In this document: positions 6,771 to 13,978 of the stretch, piece after piece | How positions within the stretch are numbered: the stretch's first letter is position 1 | How the letters are laid out: each line of letters starts with the position of its first letter | NCBI GenBank assembly: GCA_002404835.1 | Contig: DHKM01000041.1 | Location: 1-14,323 of the forward strand | Direction of reading: 5' to 3' | Source: Caryophanales bacterium UBA4694 | Lineage (GTDB): Bacteria; Bacillota_I; Bacilli_A; RFN20; CAG-288 | DNA: 14,323 bases | Made by a program: the position numbers and the translations under genes | The notes under the pieces: generated by a model | Told to the model about the DNA's origin: nothing | Databases searched by the model: none | Seen by the model: only the letters and a program-made list of their open reading frames with translations

Positions 6771-7256
6771 CTACTCCTTTTCAAAGTGAATGCTGGGAAT
6801 CTTCCCTTTGTAGGGGACATACTCGATTCCGGCCATATCCAGCATCTTTCTTGCCGCAATCTCTTCTTTTGTATCGTGATATTTGTCCGAAAGGTAGATG
6901 ATCTTCTTGATTCCCGACTGGATGATGGCTTTCGTGCACTCGTTGCAGGGGAAGAGAGTCACATAGACAATCGATCCCTGAAGATCGTGGTTCGAATTCA
7001 AAATTGCGTTCAGTTCCGCATGACAGACATACGGATATTTGGTGGACAGAAAGTCGTCGGTGTCCTCGTGGCCTAACCACGGAATTTTTCTGTCATCAAT
7101 TCCGATTGGCATTCCGTTGTATCCCAAAGAAAGTACCTTGTGATCCTTGGAAACGATGCAGGCTCCAACTTTCGTATGGGGATCCTTGCTTCTCATGCTG
7201 GAAAGCATGGCAATCGACATGAAATATTCATCCCAGCTGATGTTGTTGAATTCCAT
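6771..7256 (-). CDS. dCMP deaminase (zinc-dependent cytidine/deoxycytidylate deaminase family, ComEB-like)
   Basis: Deaminates dCMP to dUMP, feeding thymidylate synthesis. Zinc and catalytic residues are present: HAE with His79 and Glu81, and PCNEC with Cys104 and Cys107 (numbering from the chosen start). The N-terminal DPHTKVGACIV and GYNGMP...D stretches are typical of dCMP deaminases rather than tRNA or cytidine deaminases. I choose the ATG at 7256 (161 residues) because GGAGG lies seven bases upstream. A longer start at 7286 would place its ATG inside the -10 element and translate through the ribosome site. It is the first gene of the unit leading into the ecf genes, and its stop is joined to the ribosome site of the next gene. 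The family also contains ComEB, whose role in competence is unclear. Confidence 0.92.
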   Translation of the reverse strand: MEFNNISWDEYFMSIAMLSSMRSKDPHTKVGACIVSKDHKVLSLGYNGMPIGIDDRKIPWLGHEDTDDFLSTKYPYVCHAELNAILNSNHDLQGSIVYVTLFPCNECTKAIIQSGIKKIIYLSDKYHDTKEEIAARKMLDMAGIEYVPYKGKIPSIHFEKE

Positions 7257-7263
7257 AGACGTA

Positions 7264-7268
7264 CCTCC
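7264..7268 (-). promoter_or_regulatory. Ribosome binding site that fixes the dCMP deaminase start
   Basis: GGAGG on the minus strand, seven bases before the ATG at 7256. It would lie inside the coding region if the upstream ATG at 7286 were used. Confidence 0.85.
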
Positions 7269-7285
7269 GATACATTGACCTTTCA

Positions 7286-7314
7286 ATTATAAGGTTTTCC
7301 ATCCTTTTTCTCCA
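7286..7314 (-). promoter_or_regulatory. Promoter of the deaminase-ecf-truA unit
   Basis: On the minus strand TGGAGA (7309-7314) and a perfect TATAAT (7286-7291) are spaced by 17 bases. It lies directly after the atpC terminator and would start transcripts near 7279, giving a leader of about 23 bases. The -35 matches the consensus at four of six positions. Confidence 0.65.
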
Positions 7315-7335
7315 CAGAATATAACCACTTTCCAT

Positions 7336-7362
7336 ATAAAAAGCCTGCATTTTTGCAGGCTT
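7336..7362 (-). terminator. Rho-independent terminator of the atp operon
   Basis: AAGCCTGCA and TGCAGGCTT (arms 7354-7362 and 7341-7349) form a perfect nine-pair stem with a four-base loop, then TTTATAT on the minus strand. The stem starts within the atpC stop codon (7361-7363). Confidence 0.92.
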
Positions 7363-7780
7363 AGATATCTTTGCAATCGGTTTTGACTTTGAGACGGTTG
7401 AGAGCTCTCTTGATCTGTCTTTCCATTTCGATGGCTTCCTTCGGAGAACGGCTTCCGGCGAGAATCTTCTCTGCCCGAATTTTGCTCTCCTTGGCTCTGG
7501 CCACATCGATTTCATCAATGGATTCGATGGCATAGACAATCAAGGTGATGGTATTTTCCTTGTTTCTGGATTGAAGGACTCCTCCGGAAATGGCATAGAA
7601 AGAACGATGGCCGTTGAAATGGATTTCCAATGGGGAAATATCGAGATTGGCAATCAAGTCCGCATGATGGGCATATAAAGTCATCTGACCGGTTTCGGTC
7701 GCATTGACGGTAATGCTCTGTACGTCCTTGGTAAGGTAATCCTTGGTTGGTGTGACGATTCTCAGCGTGAATGTATCCAT
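7361..7780 (-). CDS. atpC: F-type ATP synthase epsilon subunit
   Basis: Epsilon forms part of the F1 central stalk and restrains ATP hydrolysis through its C-terminal helices. The 139-residue protein has the N-terminal beta-sandwich (TLRIVTPTKDYLTKDV; FYAISGGVLQ at 61-70) and a C-terminal helical hairpin from about 88. The ATP-sensing motif [I/L]DxxRA is present as IDVARA at 91-96, and basic residues follow in RQIKRALNRLKV (121-132). These match the ATP-binding site described for Bacillus epsilon, so ATP-dependent switching is likely. The loop usually reading GxxGILPxHxP is changed here to TGQMTLYAHHADL. The ATG follows the atpD stop after one base (TAACATG), with no clear Shine-Dalgarno, suggesting reinitiation. 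Confidence 0.93.
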   Translation of the reverse strand: MDTFTLRIVTPTKDYLTKDVQSITVNATETGQMTLYAHHADLIANLDISPLEIHFNGHRSFYAISGGVLQSRNKENTITLIVYAIESIDEIDVARAKESKIRAEKILAGSRSPKEAIEMERQIKRALNRLKVKTDCKDI

Positions 7781-7781
7781 G

Positions 7782-9236
7782 TTACTTGGCCGCGAGAGTC
7801 GTCTCGTCCTTCTTCTTTTCTTCCTTCATTTTGGCTTCCTGGAGAATCTTCTCGCCTTTGGCCTTTGCTTCGTCGAAGGTTCCGACATAGGAGAAGGCAT
7901 CCTCAGGAAGATAGTCTCCTTCTCCCTTCAAAATGCGGTCGAAGGAATCGATGGTATCCTGAAGATGAACAAAGACACCCGGAATACCGGAGAATTTTTC
8001 GGCAACATGCGTCGGTTGGGAAAGGAAGTTACGGATTCTTCTGGCTCTGTTGACAGCCATCTTGTCCTCTTCGGAAAGCTCATCCATACCTAAGATGGCG
8101 ATGATATCCTGAAGATCCTTGTAACGTTGGAGGATGGACTGAACCTGTCTTGCTACCTGATAATGTTTTTCCCCGACGACATTCGGATCCAGGAAGTTGC
8201 TGGAAGAGGCAAGAGGATCGACAGCTGGATAAAGACCCAAGGATGCGATGCTTCTGGATAAGACCGTCTTGGCATCCAGGTGAGAGAAAGTCGTAGCAGG
8301 AGCCGGATCGGTAAGATCGTCGGCTGGGACATAGACAGCCTGGATGGAGGTGATGGAACCATTCTTCGTTGAAGCAATACGCTCCTGGAGCTGGCCCATT
8401 TCAGTAGCCAAAGTCGGCTGATATCCCACGGCGCTAGGCATACGTCCAAGAAGCGCAGAGACTTCGCTTCCCGCCTGAGTGAAACGATAGATATTGTCGA
8501 TGAAAAGGAGAACGTCCTGATGAGAGACGTCACGGAAATATTCGGCCATGGTCAGACCGGAAAGGGCAACTCTCATACGGACACCAGGAGTTTCGTTCAT
8601 CTGACCGAAGACCAAGGCGGTATTGGATAAGACTCCGCTTTCCTTCATTTCACCATAGAGGTCGTTTCCCTCTCTGGATCTTTCGCCGACACCGGCGAAG
8701 ACGGAAATACCATGGTTCTCATAGGCGATATTATGCATAAGTTCCTGAATCAGAACGGTTTTACCAACACCGGCACCTCCGAAAAGGCCGACCTTTCCAC
8801 CTTTGATGTATGGACAAAGCAAATCGATGACCTTAAGACCGGTCTGATAGATTTCCACCTTTGTGGATTGGTCCTGGAAACGTGGCGGATCATTGTAGAT
8901 GGAATGGAACTGGGTCGGAGTGAAGCTGCCAGCATCATCGATCGGATTTCCTAGAACATTGAACATTCTTCCCAAGACTTCTTTTCCGACTGGTACTTCA
9001 ATCGGAGCACCGGTATTGAGGACTTTGAGCCCTCTTCGGATACCATCAGAAGAACCCATAGCAATACATCTTACGGTATCATCACCGATATGCTGCAACA
9101 CCTCAAGTGTAAGTTCCTCGCCATCATCCTTCTTGACTTTCAAAGCCATAAGAAGCGGAGGTATTTCACCTTCTTTGAATCGGACATCGATGACTGGTCC
9201 GACTGCCTGGACCAAAGTTCCATAAGTTTCGTTCAT
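7782..9236 (-). CDS. atpD: F-type ATP synthase beta subunit
   Basis: Beta carries the catalytic nucleotide sites of F1. Visible motifs: Walker A GGAGVGKT (153-160), the catalytic GERSREG with Glu185 and Arg186, Walker B LLFID (243-247), GSEVSALLGRMPSAVGYQPTL (256-276), YPAVDPLAS (336-344) and the DELSEED element (385-391). All are intact. One small change is DNIYRF where DNIFRF is usual. At 484 residues it is somewhat longer than the common ~465-470 because of a charged Lys/Glu tail ending in TTLAAK. The start has AAGGAGG eight bases upstream. It lies between atpG and atpC in the standard order. Confidence 0.98.
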   Translation of the reverse strand: MNETYGTLVQAVGPVIDVRFKEGEIPPLLMALKVKKDDGEELTLEVLQHIGDDTVRCIAMGSSDGIRRGLKVLNTGAPIEVPVGKEVLGRMFNVLGNPIDDAGSFTPTQFHSIYNDPPRFQDQSTKVEIYQTGLKVIDLLCPYIKGGKVGLFGGAGVGKTVLIQELMHNIAYENHGISVFAGVGERSREGNDLYGEMKESGVLSNTALVFGQMNETPGVRMRVALSGLTMAEYFRDVSHQDVLLFIDNIYRFTQAGSEVSALLGRMPSAVGYQPTLATEMGQLQERIASTKNGSITSIQAVYVPADDLTDPAPATTFSHLDAKTVLSRSIASLGLYPAVDPLASSSNFLDPNVVGEKHYQVARQVQSILQRYKDLQDIIAILGMDELSEEDKMAVNRARRIRNFLSQPTHVAEKFSGIPGVFVHLQDTIDSFDRILKGEGDYLPEDAFSYVGTFDEAKAKGEKILQEAKMKEEKKKDETTLAAK

Positions 9237-9249
9237 CGTCTATACCTCC

Positions 9250-10125
9250 TTAATCGTCGTTGTTGGCGCTTGCGGCGCCGCCTACGACCTCTGTTATTTC
9301 CTGGGTAATGGCATTCTGTCTTGCCTTGTTGTACTGAATCTTAAGACTGGATAGAATCTCGTCTGCATTGTCTGTTGCTGTTTCCATGGCATTACGTCTA
9401 CTAGCATGCTCGGAGAGCTGACTTTCCATCATCTTGATGAAAAGCTGACTATCTGCATAATGCGGAAGAATCAAATCAGCGACTTCATTGGCATTCGGTT
9501 CGAATAATGGCGGGAAGGACTGGTCGAGCTTCAGCTTTTCCTGGATGGCTTCCAGAGGAAGCGGAGCAATTTCCTTCAGTGTCGGAACAAAGGACATGGA
9601 ATTTCTGTATTTGGTGTAGACAAGCTGAATGGAATGGTATTTTTCGTTCCGATAGAGACGGAAGAGGAAATGACGCATTGCCCGGACGTTGTCGTAGTTG
9701 AAGTTATCGAAAAGATTTACATACTGATCATAGATTTTGTAAGGAGAATCATGGTAATGGATATATCCCTTCTGACCGATAACGACGATTTCATCGCCTT
9801 TCTTCAGAAGAGGATCAAGAGTTCGGAACAGGTTGTAATTGTACGAACCGCACAAACCTAACGTGGAGGTAACAATCACATAGAGATTTCTGGACATATC
9901 AAAAGACAAAAGATATTGACTGAAATCTTTCCGGGAGAGATCGACATTCATAATGGTTGTGTACATCGTCTTCTCCATCTCGTTGGCATAGCTGAGAGAC
10001 TGTTCGAACTGACGCTTGAATTTCTGGAACTTTACACTAGCCACAAGCTTCATGGCCTTCGTGATTTTTTCCGTCGATTGAATTGTCTGGATTCGTCTCC
10101 TTGTTTCAATTAGGCTTTCAGGCAT
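9250..10125 (-). CDS. atpG: F-type ATP synthase gamma subunit
   Basis: Gamma is the rotating shaft of F1. The 291-residue protein has the paired conserved termini that form the central coiled coil: ETRRRIQTIQSTEKITKAMKLVA (7-29) and the C-terminal SEHASRRNAMETATDNADEI plus KARQNAITQEITEVVGGA. The Rossmann-like middle domain is less conserved (LGLCGSYNYN is typical). It ends with a short acidic ANNDD tail. AGGAAA lies about seven bases before the ATG. It sits between atpA and atpD, with 18 bases separating it from atpA. Confidence 0.97.
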   Translation of the reverse strand: MPESLIETRRRIQTIQSTEKITKAMKLVASVKFQKFKRQFEQSLSYANEMEKTMYTTIMNVDLSRKDFSQYLLSFDMSRNLYVIVTSTLGLCGSYNYNLFRTLDPLLKKGDEIVVIGQKGYIHYHDSPYKIYDQYVNLFDNFNYDNVRAMRHFLFRLYRNEKYHSIQLVYTKYRNSMSFVPTLKEIAPLPLEAIQEKLKLDQSFPPLFEPNANEVADLILPHYADSQLFIKMMESQLSEHASRRNAMETATDNADEILSSLKIQYNKARQNAITQEITEVVGGAASANNDD

Positions 10126-10143
10126 ATGTGTTTCCTATCTGAT

Positions 10144-11652
10144 TCAGAATTTCATTCCTGCCAAGACATTCTTCGCGCTTTCGAGGATGATGCTCTTGGT
10201 TGCATCATCAAGTTTTCGGGTATCCTGGAGAGTTTTTCTGACTTCAGGATGATTGCTGTCGATATAGGAATGGACGTTCTTCAGTACCTCTTGGACAGAT
10301 TTCAAAGGTACATCATCGATTGTTTTGCTTTGGGCGACAAAGATGTCGATGACCTCATCTTCCATGGACATCGGACTGTACTGCTTTTGCTTGAGGATTT
10401 CCTGAAGCAGGGCACCATGATTGAGGATTGACTTGGTTACAGCATCAAGGTCCGATCCAAAACGGGAGAAATCGAGAAGCTCCATGTAGTTTGCAAGTTC
10501 GATCTTCAAAGAAGATGCGATGGATTTCATGGATTTGTATTGAGCGGCACCGCCGACACGGCTGACAGAAAGACCAGTATCGATTGCCGGTCTCTGACCG
10601 ATGTTGAACATGTCGGTGGAAAGGAAAATCTGACCATCCGTAATGGAAATGACGTTGGTCGGGATATAAGCGGAAATATCACCTGCCTGAGTTTCGACAA
10701 TCGGAAGTGCGGTCAAGGATCCGCCTCCTAATTTGTCGTTAAGATGACAAGAACGCTCCAAGAGTCTGGAGTGAAGGTAGAAGATGTCACCAGGGTAGGC
10801 TTCACGTCCCGGAGATCTCTTCAAAAGCAAAGACAGGGCACGATAGGCAACGGCGTGCTTACTTAAATCATCATAGATGATAAGAACATCTTTGCCTCTC
10901 TTTTCCCAATATTCGCCGATACTTGTTGCTGCATAGGGGGCGACATAAAGCATAGGTGCGGATTCGCTTGCTGAAGCATTGACGACAACCGTATAGCCCA
11001 TGGCATCGTTGTCTTTGAGTTTTCCGACAACCTGGGCAACTGTAGAATTCTTCTGACCGATGGCACAGTAAATACAGATGACATCCTTGCCCTTCTGGTT
11101 GAGAATCGTGTCGATGGCAATAGCTGTCTTTCCTGTCTGTCTGTCGCCGATGATAAGTTCACGCTGACCTTTACCGATCGGAATCATGGAATCGATGGCC
11201 TTGATTCCTGTCTGAAGAGGTTCGTCGACAGGCTGTCTATCCATGATTCTTGGAGCTGGAGCTTCAATCGGAGCATCGATGGTATCTTTTAGTTCGCCAA
11301 GTCCATCGATTGGTTGACCCAAGGCGTTTACAACTCTTCCTAAAAGAGCATCGCCGGTAGGAACGGAGACGACACGTTTTGTTCTCTTGACGGTATCCCC
11401 TTCATAGATGGCGGAATCTTTTCCAAGGATGACACAGCCGACACTATCTTCGTTCAGGTTCATGACCATGCCATAGACGCCATTCTGGAATTCCAGAAGT
11501 TCTCCGTAAAGAGCCTGATCCAGGCCGAAAATGGTACAAATACCATCACCGACGCTGATGACAGTCCCGACATCATTGGTTTCAATCTTACTTTCGTAGT
11601 TTTCGATTTCCTTGCGAACAAGGTTCGTAATCAGATCATTGTTTTCTGCCAT
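10144..11652 (-). CDS. atpA: F-type ATP synthase alpha subunit
   Basis: Alpha alternates with beta in the F1 head and holds non-catalytic nucleotide sites. The 502-residue length is standard. Motifs: P-loop GDRQTGKT (169-176), Walker B LIIYDD (257-262), SLLLKRSPGREAYPGD (274-289) and the arginine finger Arg365 in SRVGGAAQ, which completes the catalytic site on beta. All key residues are present. AGGAGGA precedes the ATG by about seven bases, and the ribosome site overlaps the end of atpH. Nothing unusual was seen. Confidence 0.98.
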   Translation of the reverse strand: MAENNDLITNLVRKEIENYESKIETNDVGTVISVGDGICTIFGLDQALYGELLEFQNGVYGMVMNLNEDSVGCVILGKDSAIYEGDTVKRTKRVVSVPTGDALLGRVVNALGQPIDGLGELKDTIDAPIEAPAPRIMDRQPVDEPLQTGIKAIDSMIPIGKGQRELIIGDRQTGKTAIAIDTILNQKGKDVICIYCAIGQKNSTVAQVVGKLKDNDAMGYTVVVNASASESAPMLYVAPYAATSIGEYWEKRGKDVLIIYDDLSKHAVAYRALSLLLKRSPGREAYPGDIFYLHSRLLERSCHLNDKLGGGSLTALPIVETQAGDISAYIPTNVISITDGQIFLSTDMFNIGQRPAIDTGLSVSRVGGAAQYKSMKSIASSLKIELANYMELLDFSRFGSDLDAVTKSILNHGALLQEILKQKQYSPMSMEDEVIDIFVAQSKTIDDVPLKSVQEVLKNVHSYIDSNHPEVRKTLQDTRKLDDATKSIILESAKNVLAGMKF

Positions 11653-11662
11653 ATAAGTCCTC

Positions 11663-12205
11663 CTAGTCGCCGGAATAGAGAAGCTTCTTTTTGACGTTCT
11701 CTATCTTGGAATCGATGGTGTAGTCATAAAGAGTGTCATTGATATTTATTTTCATCCCTGCAATGACTCTCTTGTCTAAAATCATGTGGAAGTGAACATT
11801 CTTACCGTATTTTTTGGAGAAGACATTCTCCAGTCGGACAATAGTGGAATCTTCAAGTAGGTAACCCGTATAAATAAGCCCTTCAAGAATCCCTTTGCTT
11901 TGATTGTACATATGGTGGAATTCCTCCTCCATGATGTCCATATATCTGGAAAGGTGGTTTTTTGTTACGATATGAAGATACCCCAAAGTCATCGTCTCGA
12001 TTTTTCCTAGGAAAACCTGGTCCAGGATTTTGTCTTTGAAGGACAAGGGAACCTGTCTAGAATCCAAAAAGGAAGAGAACTCTTTTTCTTTGTCGAAGGT
12101 TTCTTTGACAAGACGAAAATCCTGGTAGACTTCTTCCAGTCTTCCTTTGGCAATGCTCTCTTCGAAAAGGGCTTTGGCATAGTGCTTCAAAAGAGACTTA
12201 TTCAT
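11663..12205 (-). CDS. atpH: F-type ATP synthase delta subunit
   Basis: Delta joins the top of F1 to the b-subunit peripheral stalk. The 180-residue protein is of normal size, with the N-terminal helical domain (YAKALFEESI at 9-18) and the conserved C-terminal part DKRVIAGMKININDTLYDYTIDSKIENV-like segment at 144-171. The ATG comes two bases after the atpF stop, with a modest GGGGAA upstream, so translation is probably coupled to atpF. Delta is among the least conserved F1 subunits. The identification rests on the C-terminal block together with position between atpF and atpA. Confidence 0.94.
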   Translation of the reverse strand: MNKSLLKHYAKALFEESIAKGRLEEVYQDFRLVKETFDKEKEFSSFLDSRQVPLSFKDKILDQVFLGKIETMTLGYLHIVTKNHLSRYMDIMEEEFHHMYNQSKGILEGLIYTGYLLEDSTIVRLENVFSKKYGKNVHFHMILDKRVIAGMKININDTLYDYTIDSKIENVKKKLLYSGD

Positions 12206-12207
12206 GG

Positions 12208-12816
12208 TTATTCCCCATCATGAGAATCGTTTTCTTTCTCGATTCTGCTGATGAAATCATCGACAATCTTATCATTGTCTTGCTGAGTCAGTTCACGACC
12301 CAAAATCGCTTTGGAGGCATCCAAGGCAGTCGAGACAATCTCGTTGTGTGCCTTTCTCTCCAAAAGGGCTTTCCTTTCGGCGATTTCGATTTCACCTTGT
12401 TTCATCTTTCTGTCGATTTCTACCTGGGCATTATCCATAATCTTCTGGCTTCTCATCTTGGCTTCTTTTTCAGCTGCCTGGATGATTTCGTTTGCCTGAT
12501 TTCTGGAAGCCTGAATATTGTTTTCGGCAGTCTCTTTCGCTTTCTCGGCCTGGGCAAGATTCTGATTGGCCTTATTGACCATATCCCTCTGATATTCGCT
12601 TCTCTTCTTCAGTTTCTCCTTGATGGGTCGATAGGCAAAGAAGAAGAAAACGGCGACCATCACCAAAAACGCTCCAAGCTGAGCCAAGGAAATCCAAAGA
12701 TTCGGAAGTGCATTGGCGACAGTTTCGGAAATCGAGTCGCTGATACCTTGAGAGTCACAGGATGTCAAGGTCAGCATCGAAACGATGAACAAGAAAGCAG
12801 GAAACTTCTTCTTCAT
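12208..12816 (-). CDS. atpF: F-type ATP synthase b subunit, predicted lipoprotein
   Basis: Subunit b forms the peripheral stalk. After residue 65 the 202-residue protein is a long charged coiled coil rich in Lys, Glu, Gln and Ala, ending in the delta-binding C-terminus (ILGRELTQQDNDKIVDDFI). The membrane helix is at about 39-62. Ahead of it lies a second N-terminal hydrophobic stretch (MKKKFPAFLFIVSML) ending in a lipobox LTSC with Cys20, a signal-peptidase-II site. The mature protein would then begin with a lipid-modified Cys, about 18 residues before the membrane helix. Most bacterial b subunits (~160-175 residues) lack this, but b of Mycoplasma pneumoniae has been reported to be a lipoprotein. 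The ribosome site is weak (AAAGG). The gene lies between atpE and atpH as usual. Confidence 0.96.
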   Translation of the reverse strand: MKKKFPAFLFIVSMLTLTSCDSQGISDSISETVANALPNLWISLAQLGAFLVMVAVFFFFAYRPIKEKLKKRSEYQRDMVNKANQNLAQAEKAKETAENNIQASRNQANEIIQAAEKEAKMRSQKIMDNAQVEIDRKMKQGEIEIAERKALLERKAHNEIVSTALDASKAILGRELTQQDNDKIVDDFISRIEKENDSHDGE

Positions 12817-12830
12817 GCTCTGCCTTTCTA

Positions 12831-13133
12831 TTAGGCCATGGTCTTAGGACCGGCAACGAAGATAAGAAGAATGGCAAGAACCAAACCATAAATAGCGACA
12901 GTTTCGCAAAGAGAAACACCAAGAATCATGCTAGAACGAAGCGTCTTGCTAGCTTCCGGATTTCTGGCCATTCCCTTGATTGCAGAAGAGCAAACAAGAC
13001 CTTCTGCGATAGAAGAAACGGACATGGCTAACATGATGATACCGACACCGATGTAAAGGAACTTGGCTGCGGAATAGGCGTTGTCAGCAGCTCCTTCTGC
13101 CAAAACGACGAGATTGTTTAATAAATTAGTCAT
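12831..13133 (-). CDS. atpE: F-type ATP synthase c subunit
   Basis: The c subunit forms the rotor ring that carries the coupling ion. At 100 residues it is longer than the usual 70-90, because of a ~15-residue polar N-terminus. It has two helices (about 25-50 and 68-94) joined by the conserved loop ARNPEA (56-61). The ion-binding carboxylate is Glu77, followed by Thr78, with Tyr82 matching Tyr70 of the Ilyobacter Na+-type ring. Helix 1 carries Glu44 where that ring has Gln32, giving a two-carboxylate site. The usual GxGxGxG packing motif of helix 1 is replaced by Met37, Val39, Ser41 and Ala43. The alignment across helix 1, loop and helix 2 needs no gaps. AAGGAGG lies five bases before the ATG, the strongest site in the operon, as expected for the most abundant subunit. 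Confidence 0.97.
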   Translation of the reverse strand: MTNLLNNLVVLAEGAADNAYSAAKFLYIGVGIIMLAMSVSSIAEGLVCSSAIKGMARNPEASKTLRSSMILGVSLCETVAIYGLVLAILLIFVAGPKTMA

Positions 13134-13162
13134 AATAGCCTCCTTGATTCAATGGCTTTTTA

Positions 13163-13978
13163 CTACATCTGAGCTTTCAGCGAAATGGCTTTGGCCTGTG
13201 TTTCCAGATAATCCTCTTCCGGAGCTTCCTGTGCAAGATCCATCATCGTAATCATCGTAAAAACAAGAGCCTGTATAAAGCCGCTGAACAAATCGAAGTA
13301 AGCATGGAGGAAAGGCATGATAAGCGGAGATGCAACCAAACCGAAACCGTTAGCAATTCCGTTCATGGCACCATAGATCAGTGTCATGATGCAATAACCA
13401 GCAAAAGAATTTCCGAACAGACGGATTCCTAAAGAAAGCATTGGGGTGAAGTTCGTAATCAAAGGAAGAAGAGGTGGGAAAGTAAAGACAAACTGCTTCC
13501 AATAAGAGAATTTCTGAGTCCTTAATTTTGTTATTTCAATCATTATTACCGTCAAAAGACCGATGGTTAATGTAAAAGCAAGATTGGTGAATGGGTTGGG
13601 AAGCTGAGTGAAAAGCTTACTTTCACTCCAAACGTAGCCTTCTGATTTCGGCCCGACGAAGAAAAGAATCGGAAGACCCATCATACCCAAAACAAAGCCA
13701 AAGAAGATAAAGGAGAAAAGACAGGTTACATAAGCACCAAAATTGGAAAAATATCTTGGACAGTGCATCAAGTCTGATACTTTCTCGTCTGCAAATTCGA
13801 CAATCATCTCAGCCACATTGACAATACCTTTTGGCTGATCCAGCGGGGAATATTTCTTCTGCTTGAAATAGACAACAATAGAAAAAATGCAGACTAGAGT
13901 CATAACAATCAGACTACTGAAGAATTCGACAGGGAACATCTTTAGAAAATCATTATTGAGAATATTGTTTAGATTCAT
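13163..13978 (-). CDS. atpB: F-type ATP synthase a subunit
   Basis: Subunit a is the stator half of the ion channel. The 271-residue membrane protein has helices near 20-38, 82-108, 133-150, 163-180, 190-222 and 226-247. The essential Arg is Arg186 in SLGIRLFGNSFAG, which faces the c-ring carboxylate. The last helix contains FIQALVFTMITM, with Gln236 at the conserved position after helix 5. The start overlaps the stop of the upstream gene (ATGA), with GGAGAT about nine bases before the ATG. It is followed by atpE after 29 bases. Confidence 0.96.
   Translation of the reverse strand: MNLNNILNNDFLKMFPVEFFSSLIVMTLVCIFSIVVYFKQKKYSPLDQPKGIVNVAEMIVEFADEKVSDLMHCPRYFSNFGAYVTCLFSFIFFGFVLGMMGLPILFFVGPKSEGYVWSESKLFTQLPNPFTNLAFTLTIGLLTVIMIEITKLRTQKFSYWKQFVFTFPPLLPLITNFTPMLSLGIRLFGNSFAGYCIMTLIYGAMNGIANGFGLVASPLIMPFLHAYFDLFSGFIQALVFTMITMMDLAQEAPEEDYLETQAKAISLKAQM

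Noticed and set aside
7257..7286. Longer dCMP deaminase start giving 171 residues
   Set aside because: The start codon falls inside the TATAAT box and the added part would translate the GGAGG ribosome site.
12220..12834. 204-residue open frame on the plus strand
   Set aside because: Antisense to atpF. The hydrophobic look comes from the complement of the charged coiled coil; no ribosome site or promoter supports it.
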